Source: an uncultured Streptomyces sp. (lineage in GTDB: Bacteria; Actinomycetota; Actinomycetes; Streptomycetales; Streptomycetaceae). From it: 64,000 nt of DNA. Below are positions 6,204 through 13,860 of the stretch, one piece after another. Both the position numbers and the translations under genes were made by a program. Numbering within the stretch: position 1 is the stretch's first letter; the number at the start of each line of letters is the position of its first letter. The stretch is taken from positions 434,001-498,000 of the forward strand of contig NZ_CANLBS010000002.1 in the NCBI RefSeq assembly GCF_947488945.1, in the 5' to 3' direction. The notes beneath the pieces were generated by a model, which was given only the letters and a program-made list of their open reading frames with translations, was not told the DNA's origin and ran no database searches.

Positions 6204-7904
6204 ATGGACGCTGACGCGATCGAGGAAGGCCGCCTCCGCTGGCAGGCCCGTTACGACCAGGCCCGCAAGCGCGACGCGGACTTCACCACACTCTCCGGCG
6301 ACCCGGTGGACCCCGTCTACGGGCCGCGCCCGGGTGACACGTACGAGGGATTCGAGCGCATCGGCTGGCCGGGCGAGTACCCCTTCACCCGCGGACTGCA
6401 CGCCACCGGCTACCGCGGCCGCACCTGGACCATCCGGCAGTTCGCCGGCTTCGGCAACGCCGAGCAGACCAACGAGCGCTACAAGATGATCCTGGCGGCC
6501 GGCGGCGGCGGACTCAGCGTCGCCTTCGACATGCCGACCCTGATGGGCCGCGACTCCGACGACCCCCGCTCGCTCGGCGAGGTCGGCCACTGCGGGGTCG
6601 CCGTCGACTCCGCCGCCGACATGGAGGTGCTCTTCGCCGGCATCCCGCTCGGCGACGTCACCACCTCGATGACGATCAGCGGCCCCGCCGTCCCCGTCTT
6701 CTGCATGTACCTGGTCGCCGCCGAACGGCAGGGCGTCGACCCGGCGGTGCTCAACGGCACCCTCCAGACCGACATCTTCAAGGAGTACATCGCGCAGAAG
6801 GAGTGGCTCTTCCAGCCCGAGCCCCACCTGCGCCTGATCGGCGACCTGATGGAGCACTGCGCCGCCGCCATCCCCGCCTACAAGCCGCTCTCCGTCTCCG
6901 GCTACCACATCCGCGAGGCCGGCTCCACGGCCGCGCAGGAGCTGGCGTACACGCTGGCCGACGGCTTCGGATACGTCGAGCTCGGGCTCTCCCGCGGGCT
7001 GGACGTCGACACCTTCGCTCCCGGTCTCTCCTTCTTCTTCGACGCGCACCTCGACTTCTTCGAGGAGATCGCCAAATTCCGCGCCGCCCGCCGGATCTGG
7101 GCCCGCTGGATGAAGGAGACGTACGGCGCGACCAGCGACAAGGCCCAGTGGCTGCGCTTCCACACCCAGACCGCCGGTGTCTCGCTCACCGCCCAGCAGC
7201 CGTACAACAACGTGGTGCGCACCGCCGTGGAGGCGCTGTCCGCGATCCTCGGCGGCACCAACTCCCTGCACACCAACGCCCTCGACGAGACCCTGGCGCT
7301 CCCCTCCGAGCAGGCCGCCGAGATCGCGCTGCGCACCCAGCAGGTGCTGATGGAGGAGACCGGCGTCGCCAACGTCGCCGACCCGCTCGGCGGTTCCTGG
7401 TACGTCGAGCAGCTCACCGACCGCATCGAGGCCGACGCCGAGAAGATCTTCGAGCAGATCCGCGAGCGCGGCGCCCGCGCCCACCCGGACGGGCAGCACC
7501 CCGTCGGGCCGATCACCTCCGGCATCCTGCGCGGCATCGAGGACGGCTGGTTCACCGGCGAGATCGCCGAATCCGCCTTCCAGTACCAGCGGTCGGTGGA
7601 GAAGGGCGACAAGCGGGTCGTCGGCGTCAACGTCCACCACGGGTCCGTCACCGGCGACCTGGAGATCCTGCGGGTCAGCCACGAAGTCGAGCGCGAACAG
7701 GTGCGCGCCCTCGGCGCCCGCCGCGCGGCCCGCGACGACGCCGCGGTGCGCGCCGCGCTGGACGCGATGCTGGCCGCCGCGCGGGACGGCTCCAACATGA
7801 TCGCCCCGATGCTGGACGCGGTACGCGCCGAGGCGACCCTCGGCGAGATCTGCGGGGTGCTGCGCGACGAGTGGGGCGTCTACACGGAGCCGCCGGGGTT
7901 CTGA
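6204..7904 (+). CDS. icmA: Isobutyryl-CoA mutase large subunit
   Basis: This 566-residue protein is the catalytic large subunit of adenosylcobalamin-dependent isobutyryl-CoA mutase, interconverting isobutyryl-CoA and n-butyryl-CoA (valine catabolism and polyketide starter supply). The (beta/alpha)8 substrate domain shows '[22 protein letters not shown]', '[15 protein letters not shown]', '[16 protein letters not shown]' and '[22 protein letters not shown]'. Length and sequence agree closely with S. cinnamonensis IcmA as I recall it. There is no C-terminal B12-binding domain; that is supplied by the small subunit IcmB, which is not in this window. The gene stands alone, controlled by the palindrome at 6175-6192, and no Shine-Dalgarno is seen. 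Confidence 0.93.
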   Translation: MDADAIEEGRLRWQARYDQARKRDADFTTLSGDPVDPVYGPRPGDTYEGFERIGWPGEYPFTRGLHATGYRGRTWTIRQFAGFGNAEQTNERYKMILAAGGGGLSVAFDMPTLMGRDSDDPRSLGEVGHCGVAVDSAADMEVLFAGIPLGDVTTSMTISGPAVPVFCMYLVAAERQGVDPAVLNGTLQTDIFKEYIAQKEWLFQPEPHLRLIGDLMEHCAAAIPAYKPLSVSGYHIREAGSTAAQELAYTLADGFGYVELGLSRGLDVDTFAPGLSFFFDAHLDFFEEIAKFRAARRIWARWMKETYGATSDKAQWLRFHTQTAGVSLTAQQPYNNVVRTAVEALSAILGGTNSLHTNALDETLALPSEQAAEIALRTQQVLMEETGVANVADPLGGSWYVEQLTDRIEADAEKIFEQIRERGARAHPDGQHPVGPITSGILRGIEDGWFTGEIAESAFQYQRSVEKGDKRVVGVNVHHGSVTGDLEILRVSHEVEREQVRALGARRAARDDAAVRAALDAMLAAARDGSNMIAPMLDAVRAEATLGEICGVLRDEWGVYTEPPGF

Positions 7905-7932
7905 GCCGGCGCGGGGCCCCGGCCGCCGGCGT

Positions 7933-8562
7933 TCAGTCGCCGGCGGCCGCGCCCAGCCCCTGGAGCAGCAGCCGGGTGAAGCGCAGCGCCCACTCCTCGT
8001 CGACGGGCTCCGCGCTGACCAGCGTCCGGTGCACCACCGCCCCGGCGATCACGTCGAAGATCAGGTCCACCGTCCGCGCCGCCGCCCGCAGGTCCGGCTC
8101 CGGCGGCAGCTCGCCCCGCTCCAGCGCCCGCCTGCGGCCCATCAGCACCAGATGCTTCTGCCGGTCCACGATCGAGTCCCGGATGCGGGCCCGCAGCGCC
8201 TCGTCGCGGGTGGACTCGGCGACCACCGCCATCAGCGCGGTGCTGGTCTCGGGGCGCTCCAGCAGGGCGGCGAACTGGAGGACCACGCCCTGCACGTCGG
8301 CGGCCAGGCTGCCGAGGTCGGGGAGTTCCAGTTCGTCGAAGAGCACCGCGACCGCGTCCACCACGAGTTCGTTCTTGCCCGCCCAGCGACGGTAGAGCGT
8401 CGTCTTGGCCACTCCGGCGCGGGCCGCCACGTCCCCCATGGTCAGCTTCGACCAGCCGAGGTCGACCAGGGACTCCCTGGTCGCCTCCAGGATCGCGGCG
8501 TCGGCCCCGGTGTCGCGGGGGCGCCCGGGGCGGGCGGTCGAGGGGTCGCCGTGGCTCAGCAT
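7933..8562 (-). CDS. TetR/AcrR-family transcriptional regulator
   Basis: This 209-residue repressor has an N-terminal helix-turn-helix at about residues 20-66 ('AAILEATRESLVDLGWSKLT' then 'MGDVAARAGVAKTTLYRRWAGKNELV'). The all-alpha ligand domain with 'DLRAAARTVDLIFDVIAGAVVHRTLV' is typical of TetR_C proteins. It converges on icmA with 28 bp between the stop codons. A TTACC...GGTAA inverted repeat lies 10-27 nt upstream of its ATG, consistent with autoregulation. The ligand is unknown. Confidence 0.88.
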   Translation of the reverse strand: MLSHGDPSTARPGRPRDTGADAAILEATRESLVDLGWSKLTMGDVAARAGVAKTTLYRRWAGKNELVVDAVAVLFDELELPDLGSLAADVQGVVLQFAALLERPETSTALMAVVAESTRDEALRARIRDSIVDRQKHLVLMGRRRALERGELPPEPDLRAAARTVDLIFDVIAGAVVHRTLVSAEPVDEEWALRFTRLLLQGLGAAAGD

Positions 8563-8571
8563 GGAGCGACC

Positions 8572-8589
8572 TTACCGGTGAGTAGGTAA
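8572..8589 (-). promoter_or_regulatory. Candidate autoregulatory operator of the TetR gene
   Basis: Arms TTACC (8572-8576) and GGTAA (8585-8589) with an 8-nt spacer lie just upstream of the tetR ATG at 8562. Spacing and position fit a TetR-dimer site. It is unlike the icmA palindrome. Confidence 0.4.
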
Positions 8590-8913
8590 AGACGGACCGG
8601 TCAGGGATCCGTGAGAGAGATCACCGATGCCTCCTGTTCGACCGGGGGTCCGGGCAGTTACGCTACGACCCGTAGCGAAAGGAGGGTGACTCCCTCCCGC
8701 AGCCACGAACGAGCGACAGCCACGCAGGGGCGCCGGATGGGGATCCGGGGCCGAAACCGCGGCGCCGGGTGGGGATCCGGGGCCGTACGAGGGGGTTTTC
8801 AGGGCCCCCCGGCCGTGTCCGTCCGCCCGCCCCGCACACCGGCCGGGGCTGCGGGAAGACGCGGTTCACCCACCGCTTTCCGGATTGGTGCGCGCAGGGG
8901 GGAGGATGTACGC
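8590..8913 (+). other. Gap upstream of the thioredoxin/TPR gene
   Basis: No convincing gene. It contains the 16-bp direct repeat at 8738-8785 and, at its right end, a GGGGGGAGG ribosome-binding site for the gene at 8914. Confidence 0.5.
8738..8785 (+). repeat. Two direct copies of TGGGGATCCGGGGCCG, 32 bp apart
   Basis: The same 16-mer occurs at 8738-8753 and 8770-8785. The 32-bp start-to-start distance is about three helical turns. It is either a duplicated regulatory half-site or a simple duplication. Confidence 0.6.
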
Positions 8914-9879
8914 ATGCAGCCTAGGAACATGTCCATGAGCGGCGTCGTCGACCTCGCCGCGGTGAAGGCGGCCGGCGAGGCCAAGGCCAAGGCGGAGCAG
9001 GCCCGAGCCGAGGCCGCCCGCACCGGCGGCAGCGCCGCCGTCGCCCCCTCCGCCCTGGTGATCGACGTCGACGAAGCCGGCTTCGAGCGCGACGTCCTCC
9101 AGCGCTCGGCCGAAGTGCCCGTCGTCATCGACTTCTGGGCCGAGTGGTGCGAGCCGTGCAAGCAGCTCGGCCCGCTCCTGGAGCGGCTGGCCGTGGAGTA
9201 CAACGGCCGCTTCCTGCTCGCCAAGGTCGATGTGGACGCCAACCAGATGCTGATGCAGCAGTTCGGCATCCAGGGCATCCCGGCGGTCTTCGCCGTCGTC
9301 GCCGGCCAGGCCCTTCCGCTCTTCCAGGGCGCGGCCCCGGAGGCCCAGATCCGCGAGACGCTGGACCAGCTCATCCAGGTCGGCGAGGAGCGCTTCGGCC
9401 TGACCGGCATCGTCGTCGACCCCGACGCGCAGGCGGGCGGACCCGTCGAGGCGCCCGTCGGTCCGTACGACGCGCTGCTGGAGGCCGCGGCCCGCGCGCT
9501 CGACGCCAACGACTTCGCCGGCGCGACGCGGGCGTACCAGAACGTCCTGGTCGACGACCCGGCCAACCCGGAGGCCAAGCTCGGCCTGGCGCAGGCCGAA
9601 CTCCTCGGCCGCGTACAGAAGATGGACCCGAACGAGGTCCGCAAGAACGCCGCGGAGAACCCGGCGGACGTGGCGGCCCAGATCGACGCCGCCGACCTCG
9701 ATCTGGTCGGCGGCCACGTGGAGGACGCCTTCGGACGGCTGGTGGAGACCGTCCGCCGCACCTTCGGCGACGACCGCGACGCCGCCCGGGTGCGGCTGCT
9801 GGAGCTGTTCGAGGTCATCGGCCCGGAGGACCCGAGGGTCGGCGCGGCCCGCACGGCGCTGGCGCGCGTGCTCTTCTGA
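8914..9879 (+). CDS. Thioredoxin-domain protein with TPR C-terminus (YbbN/co-chaperone type)
   Basis: This 321-residue protein has a charged, Ala-rich N-terminal 45 residues. A thioredoxin fold follows (about 50-165) with active site WCEPC (Cys79, Cys82) and the cis-Pro loop 'GIQGIPAVFAV'. A helical TPR-like region covers residues 190-321 ('AARALDANDFAGATRAYQNVLVDDPANPEAKLGLAQ'). This architecture matches the CnoX/YbbN family, which combines a thioredoxin fold with TPRs and assists protein folding under oxidative stress. The ATG has a strong GGGGGAGG upstream; an alternative in-frame ATG is at 8929. A terminator follows at 9902. Confidence 0.88.
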   Translation: MQPRNMSMSGVVDLAAVKAAGEAKAKAEQARAEAARTGGSAAVAPSALVIDVDEAGFERDVLQRSAEVPVVIDFWAEWCEPCKQLGPLLERLAVEYNGRFLLAKVDVDANQMLMQQFGIQGIPAVFAVVAGQALPLFQGAAPEAQIRETLDQLIQVGEERFGLTGIVVDPDAQAGGPVEAPVGPYDALLEAAARALDANDFAGATRAYQNVLVDDPANPEAKLGLAQAELLGRVQKMDPNEVRKNAAENPADVAAQIDAADLDLVGGHVEDAFGRLVETVRRTFGDDRDAARVRLLELFEVIGPEDPRVGAARTALARVLF

Positions 9880-9901
9880 CACGTTGTCGTGAGGTGACAA
9901 G

Positions 9902-9937
9902 ACGGCCGGGTGTCCAGGCGGACGCCGCGGCCGTTTT
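9902..9937 (+). terminator. Hairpin with U tract after the thioredoxin/TPR gene
   Basis: Near-perfect arms ACGGCCGGGTGTCC and GGACGCCGCGGCCGT flank a 4-nt loop and are followed by TTTT. Confidence 0.65.
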
Positions 9938-10005
9938 GGCGCCCGAGCGACAATCCGGCTGTCTCCGGGCCCTGTCTTTACCAAATCTTGACAGATCGAC
10001 GGGCT

Positions 10006-10020
10006 GTTACTGGCAGTAAA
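10006..10020 (+). promoter_or_regulatory. Inverted repeat GTTACT-GGC-AGTAAA
   Basis: The core TTACTG-G-CAGTAA is perfectly symmetrical around one base. It lies 13 nt after a TTGACA hexamer, where a -10 element would be expected. It is closely related to the repeat at 10135-10150. Confidence 0.5.
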
Positions 10021-10134
10021 CCGCGCTCGGCCATTTGTCCGATTGCGCCGTGATCCATGCCTGTTTGGGTGTCCGGTTCGCGCCACAGTGTGTGGCTGCC
10101 CGGTGCCGCCCCGTCGTGACACGGACATCGAGCC

Positions 10135-10150
10135 GTTACTAGCCAGTAAC
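10135..10150 (+). promoter_or_regulatory. Inverted repeat GTTACT-AGCC-AGTAAC
   Basis: Perfect 6-bp arms have a 4-nt spacer, and the half-site GTTACT is the same as at 10006. Two such sites about 130 bp apart suggest one regulator binding twice. Confidence 0.5.
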
Positions 10151-10501
10151 GAACCCCCTTGTGCCACGGCCCCGAATGCACCACGATCGGCCACGCTCGG
10201 TCCAATACCCGCCAGCCCGACAGCCGGTCGTGCAGAGGGGTTTGTTGGGTCCCCACCGGGCGGGCCGGCGGCAGTGGGCGCCGGCCGCGGACAGGGGGGT
10301 TCCTGCTGACCGGCAGGGCCTGTCCGAACAGCCGCGCACACGTGCGGCCAGTGGTTGTCGCTCGGGGGTGATCGCCGGTGCACCGGATGCCGAACAAGCC
10401 TCCGGGGCGGGCGCTCTCCTTCCCGAGGACGTAGCACTTCTCCCATCCCAGGACGGGCACGAGCCCGGCCGGAGATGTACGTCCGAGAAGGAGGAAAACA
10501 T

Positions 10502-11158
10502 ATGATTTCCCAGGTTCGCGGTGGGACCAGATGGAAGCGCTTCGCTCTGGTCATGGTGCCGAGCGTCGTCGCGACCGCGGCGGTGGGTGTCGGTCTCGCG
10601 CAGGGTGCGCTCGCCGCGTCGTTCAGCGTCTCCGGCCAGGACTTCAAGGTGCGGGCCGGCACGCTCGACGGTGAGGACTTCGTCCAGTACGGGTCCGTCG
10701 CCGCGGGCAGTGACGGCAAGACCGGTCACGCGGTCGCCGTCTCCGGCTTCAGCAAGGCCACCATCACCAACATGTGCCAGTCGGTCGTCACCCCGGGGCT
10801 GCCGTTCGGCCTCGGCACCGTGACGCTCCGCCTGGAAGCGGGCACCAAGTCCGGCAAGCCGGTCGAGGCCACCAACCTCTACCTGGACGTCGCCGAGCTC
10901 GACGCGGACGCCGAGTTCAAGAACATCGACATCGGCGTCGCCGCGGGTTCGCTGAAGAAGGCGGACCGGCCCAACTCGATCGGCATCCAGCCGAACACCC
11001 AGGCCAACCCCAACGGCTTCTCCCAGCGGGCCGAAGAGGCGCACCTGAAGGGCGTCGAGCAGAAGGCGTGGGCGACCACCGCCGGCACCTTCAAGCTCAG
11101 CAACCTCAAGCTGCGCCTGTACGGCGGCGACGAGGCCAAGACCAAGGAGTGCTACTAA
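10502..11158 (+). CDS. Exported DUF6230-family protein (often mis-named cholesterol esterase)
   Basis: This 218-residue protein has a clear N-terminal export signal: basic 'VRGGTRWKRF', then the hydrophobic 'ALVMVPSVVATAAVGVGLAQ' ending at 'GALAASF'. The mature part is beta-rich ('FSVSGQDFKVRAGTLDGEDFVQYGSV') with two Cys (near residues 85 and 217) that could form a disulphide. No Ser-hydrolase GxSxG motif is present, so the common 'cholesterol esterase' label is not supported. The ATG has GGAGG 8 nt upstream. It is the first gene of a three-gene set with a DUF6114 membrane protein and a low-complexity exported protein. Confidence 0.85.
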   Translation: MISQVRGGTRWKRFALVMVPSVVATAAVGVGLAQGALAASFSVSGQDFKVRAGTLDGEDFVQYGSVAAGSDGKTGHAVAVSGFSKATITNMCQSVVTPGLPFGLGTVTLRLEAGTKSGKPVEATNLYLDVAELDADAEFKNIDIGVAAGSLKKADRPNSIGIQPNTQANPNGFSQRAEEAHLKGVEQKAWATTAGTFKLSNLKLRLYGGDEAKTKECY

Positions 11159-11291
11159 GCACCCGCAGGGTGACCGGGGCCCGTCCGGGTTCCGGTCGCC
11201 CGTCCGGTGACCGGGGCGCCCGCAGGGGCGGACCCTCCGGCACCCCCCTCTCTTCTCTCACAGCGGTACCGGTTCCAGGGAGCTGTTTTCC

Positions 11292-11888
11292 ATGAGCCCC
11301 GAGTCCACAGGGCAGAACGAGCACTACCTCACCGTCTTCCGGCGGGGATTCCGCACCTGGCGGGGTAACAGGCCTTTCTGGGCGGGCCTGTTCACCATGG
11401 TGGGCGGTGTACCCATCGCCTACTTCCCTTACGCCAACATGCACCTGGGCAATGTCACCCTGGCGATGTCCACCACCGCCGGCGCCGGGTCGCTGATCAT
11501 CGGCGTGCTGCTGATCACGCTGGGCCTCACGATGTGGTTCCACCACATCGTCCGTGTCTTCGCCGGCGTCGCGGCGATCCTGCTCGCCCTCATATCCATA
11601 CCCGTCGCCAACATCGGCGGCTTCGTGGTCGGCTTCCTCTTCTCTTTGCTCGGCGGCGCACTCTCCGTCTCCTGGGCCCCGGGCGACCCGAAGGCCGAGT
11701 CCGCCCCGGCGGCGGAGCCCGCGGCCACCGAACCGGCCGCCTACGGAAGCCAGTTCCGCGGCGACGACTTCCCCGCGGACGAGTTCCACGGTTCCGCCGT
11801 CCCCCGGCAGACCGCCTCCTACGAGCCGTCCGCGCCGTTCGGGGCGGCGGCGGAGAAGACCGAGGGCGGGGGGCACCGTGCCGGGTGA
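11292..11888 (+). CDS. DUF6114 integral membrane protein
   Basis: This 198-residue protein has an N-terminal cytoplasmic 'FRRGFRTWRGNRPFWAGLF' motif. Four hydrophobic segments follow (about 28-46, 57-78 'GAGSLIIGVLLITLGLTMWF', 80-98 'VRVFAGVAAILLALISIPV', 100-122 'GGFVVGFLFSLLGGALSVSW'). The Ala/Pro/Glu-rich C-terminal tail of about 75 residues is probably cytoplasmic. The family is actinobacterial and uncharacterised. It lies 133 bp after the DUF6230 gene and its end overlaps the next gene by 11 bp, so the three genes probably act together, for example membrane anchoring or export of the neighbours (inference). Confidence 0.85.
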   Translation: MSPESTGQNEHYLTVFRRGFRTWRGNRPFWAGLFTMVGGVPIAYFPYANMHLGNVTLAMSTTAGAGSLIIGVLLITLGLTMWFHHIVRVFAGVAAILLALISIPVANIGGFVVGFLFSLLGGALSVSWAPGDPKAESAPAAEPAATEPAAYGSQFRGDDFPADEFHGSAVPRQTASYEPSAPFGAAAEKTEGGGHRAG

Positions 11889-13290
11889 CGACGAACTGAC
11901 GAACGCGCTGACGGGAGACTTCGCCCGGGTGCGCGGCCCGCGCCACGCGGCCCCCAGGAAGTCCCTGCTGACGAAGCTGCACCTGCCCGCGGGCCGGAAA
12001 GCGATCGCCCTCGCGGCGATGCCGACGGCGGTCTTCGTGGGCATGGGGCTGACGCCGAAGCTGGCGATGGCCGACGACGCGTCGGACTTCCCCTTCGCGC
12101 CCGGCCCCTGCGTGACCCGGTCGGACGAGCCCAGCGAGTCGGCCGAGCCGAGCGCGAGCGCCTCCCCGTCCCCCTCGGCCTCCGCCACGAGCGGCGCCGA
12201 CGAGGACAAGCCGGCCGACGACGCCACCGCGACCCCGAAGCCCTCCGCCAGCTCCACGACGGCGGACGGCGCGGACACCGAGGACACGGCGGCGGACGAC
12301 AAGGCTGCCGACGACGCGGCGGCCGACGAGGCCGCCGACGCCGCGCAGCCGAAGTCGGCGGCGGACCAGCCGGAAGCCACCCCGTCGCCCTCCGCGACGA
12401 AGTCGGTCAACCCGCTCGACCCGCTGGGCGTCGGCGACGCGCTCAAGGAGTTCTTCGACGGGCTCGGCGGCAAGACCGCCACCCCGACGCCCTCCCCGAG
12501 CGCCACCACCGGGGCCCCGGCCACGGAGGACGACGAGAAGCCCACGGACACGGACCCGGACGGGGACGCGGACGCGGACGGCGCCACGACGGAGAAGCCC
12601 GTCGCGGCATCGGAGTCCGACGCGGTGAAGGAGACCAAGGACGCGAAGGACGCGGCCGAGGACGCCTCGGACAAGACCGCCGAGGCCATCCGCAAGGCGG
12701 CCGCCGAGGCGGGGCAGGACGTCGAGGAGCTGGACGAGGACGTCAAGGGGCTCGACCCCAAGGCGGACGAGGACATCCCCGACGGCGCCAAGCCGGCGTT
12801 CCCGTGCCCGACCCCGGACCCCGAGGCGCTGGCCGCCGCGGAGCTGGAGCCGGACCTGCCGCTGCTGCCGGACGACCCGTGGATCCTGGAGTCCTCCGCG
12901 CTGACGCTGACCGGGCTGGACTACGCCGGCATCGTCGAGGTGAAGACGTACGGCGGCAAGACCAAGAAGGTCCTGAAGTTCACCGCCGGCGGCGTCGACA
13001 TCAAGGACCTGCACCAGCTCACGACCGGCCCGAACGGCACCACGGGCCACGTCCAGGCCAAGGCGGGGTCCACCTCGACCATCCGCAACGGCACGGTGAC
13101 CATGTACACGGAGGAGCTGAAGGGCAACCTCTTCGGCATCATCCCGGTCACCTTCAGCCCGGAGTCCCCTCCGCCGCTGAACGTCCCGCTCGCGATCTTC
13201 ACCGACGTACGGGTCGTCCAGGCCGGCCAGTTCGGCGGCACGCTCAAGGTCCCCGGACTGCACAACTACTTCACCGAAGGCGCAAGCTGA
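11878..13290 (+). CDS. Exported low-complexity protein of the DUF6230/DUF6114 set
   Basis: This 470-residue protein starts at a GTG overlapping the DUF6114 stop by 11 bp. Residues 25-55 form a signal-like segment ('GRKAIALAAMPTAVFVGMGL' ending 'KLAMADD'). Residues 60-310 are a long Asp/Ala/Glu/Pro/Thr/Ser-rich linker with repeated 'SPSPSA', 'ADDKAADDAAADEAADAA' and 'TPSPSATT' patterns, probably extended and wall-spanning. The folded C-terminal 160 residues include 'ESSALTLTGLDYAGIVEVKTY' and 'FTDVRVVQAGQFGGTLKVPG'. As recalled, this end occurs in related Streptomyces exported proteins. The acidic linker suggests a surface-displayed protein. Function unknown. Confidence 0.8.
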   Translation: MPGDDELTNALTGDFARVRGPRHAAPRKSLLTKLHLPAGRKAIALAAMPTAVFVGMGLTPKLAMADDASDFPFAPGPCVTRSDEPSESAEPSASASPSPSASATSGADEDKPADDATATPKPSASSTTADGADTEDTAADDKAADDAAADEAADAAQPKSAADQPEATPSPSATKSVNPLDPLGVGDALKEFFDGLGGKTATPTPSPSATTGAPATEDDEKPTDTDPDGDADADGATTEKPVAASESDAVKETKDAKDAAEDASDKTAEAIRKAAAEAGQDVEELDEDVKGLDPKADEDIPDGAKPAFPCPTPDPEALAAAELEPDLPLLPDDPWILESSALTLTGLDYAGIVEVKTYGGKTKKVLKFTAGGVDIKDLHQLTTGPNGTTGHVQAKAGSTSTIRNGTVTMYTEELKGNLFGIIPVTFSPESPPPLNVPLAIFTDVRVVQAGQFGGTLKVPGLHNYFTEGAS

Positions 13291-13315
13291 CCGGTGATCC
13301 GGACCCGTCCGGGAG

Positions 13316-13373
13316 CCGCACACGACGATGGCCCGCACCCCTGCGAGGGGGTGCGGGCCATCGTCGTGTGCGG
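13316..13373 (+). terminator. Very strong hairpin ending the exported-protein operon
   Basis: A perfect 26-bp stem (arms starting CCGCACACGACGATGG) closes a 5-nt loop and begins 26 bp after the stop at 13290. The remnant gene on the opposite strand reads through it. Confidence 0.85.
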
Positions 13374-13374
13374 T

Positions 13375-13695
13375 GCAGCGGTTATGCCGCTCCTCCATGT
13401 GCTCCACCTCGGTGACGGCGAGCTCCCCGTAACGGAAGGCCTGTCCGAGCCCGTCCAGCCTCGCGTACTGCTCCTCGGTGAGGTACGTACGCTCCGAAGG
13501 CGGCGCGGAGAACGTCCCCACCAAGGCGCGGAGCAGCAACCGGAGGGCGAGGTCGGGTGTGCCGGCGCGGACGCACCCGGCCAGTGCGTCCGTGACGTCC
13601 GGCCCCAGAGGCCGAGCGAACTCCGCCACCACGGCTCGCACCTCGGGGGTCAGCTCCTCGCCGCCGTAGGCATGGAGTTGGCTACCGACCCTCAA
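13375..13695 (-). pseudogene. 3'-truncated small gene running into the terminator
   Basis: From an ATG at 13695, about 100 residues show normal coding character: 'MRVGSQLHAYGGEELTPEVR' then 'AVVAEFARPLGPDVTDALAG', and near the end 'TYLTEEQYARLDGLGQAFRY'. There is no stop codon; the frame runs through the 13316-13373 hairpin and on antisense to the upstream gene. The 3' end has probably been lost by a deletion whose edge is the terminator. I do not recognise the family. A normal gene ending by an unrecognised frameshift is the alternative. Confidence 0.45.
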
Positions 13696-13783
13696 AGCCG
13701 GGGCCCGGTGCCGCGTCCCGAGGCCGACAGCGGCCGACCGTGAACCCGCGCCCTCGGCGCCCCGCGCCGCCCGTCCACGCGAA

Positions 13784-13839
13784 ACGGCCGCGGGCCGCGC
13801 CCCCGGTCCTCACCGGAGAGGGGCGCGGCCCGCGGCCGT
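13784..13839 (-). terminator. Terminator hairpin of pyk
   Basis: A perfect 20-bp stem (ACGGCCGCGGGCCGCGCCCC and its complement) with a 15-nt loop ends 21 bp downstream of the pyk stop codon at 13861. Confidence 0.8.
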
Positions 13840-13860
13840 CGTGCGGGCGGTGCGGGTGCG

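Larger units (their letters stand above)
9938..10501 (+). other. Long regulatory gap before the DUF6230 gene
   Basis: About 560 bp without a credible gene. It holds a TTGACA at 9988-9993, two related inverted repeats (10006-10020 and 10135-10150), and a good GAAGGAGG ribosome-binding site before 10502. A long leader or several promoters are likely. Confidence 0.6.

Noticed and set aside
6177..7682. 501-codon open frame antisense to icmA
   Set aside because: Shadow of the icmA coding strand; Val/Gly/Asp/Leu-rich with no domain pattern. icmA itself is certain.
10502..11158. Cholesterol esterase
   Set aside because: No GxSxG elbow or lipase-like triad is present; DUF6230 exported protein of unknown function is the supportable call.
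12115..12800. Tandem DNA repeats encoding the D/A/P-rich linker
   Set aside because: The linker is compositionally biased, but I could not find a regular repeating DNA unit; it is described as low complexity only.
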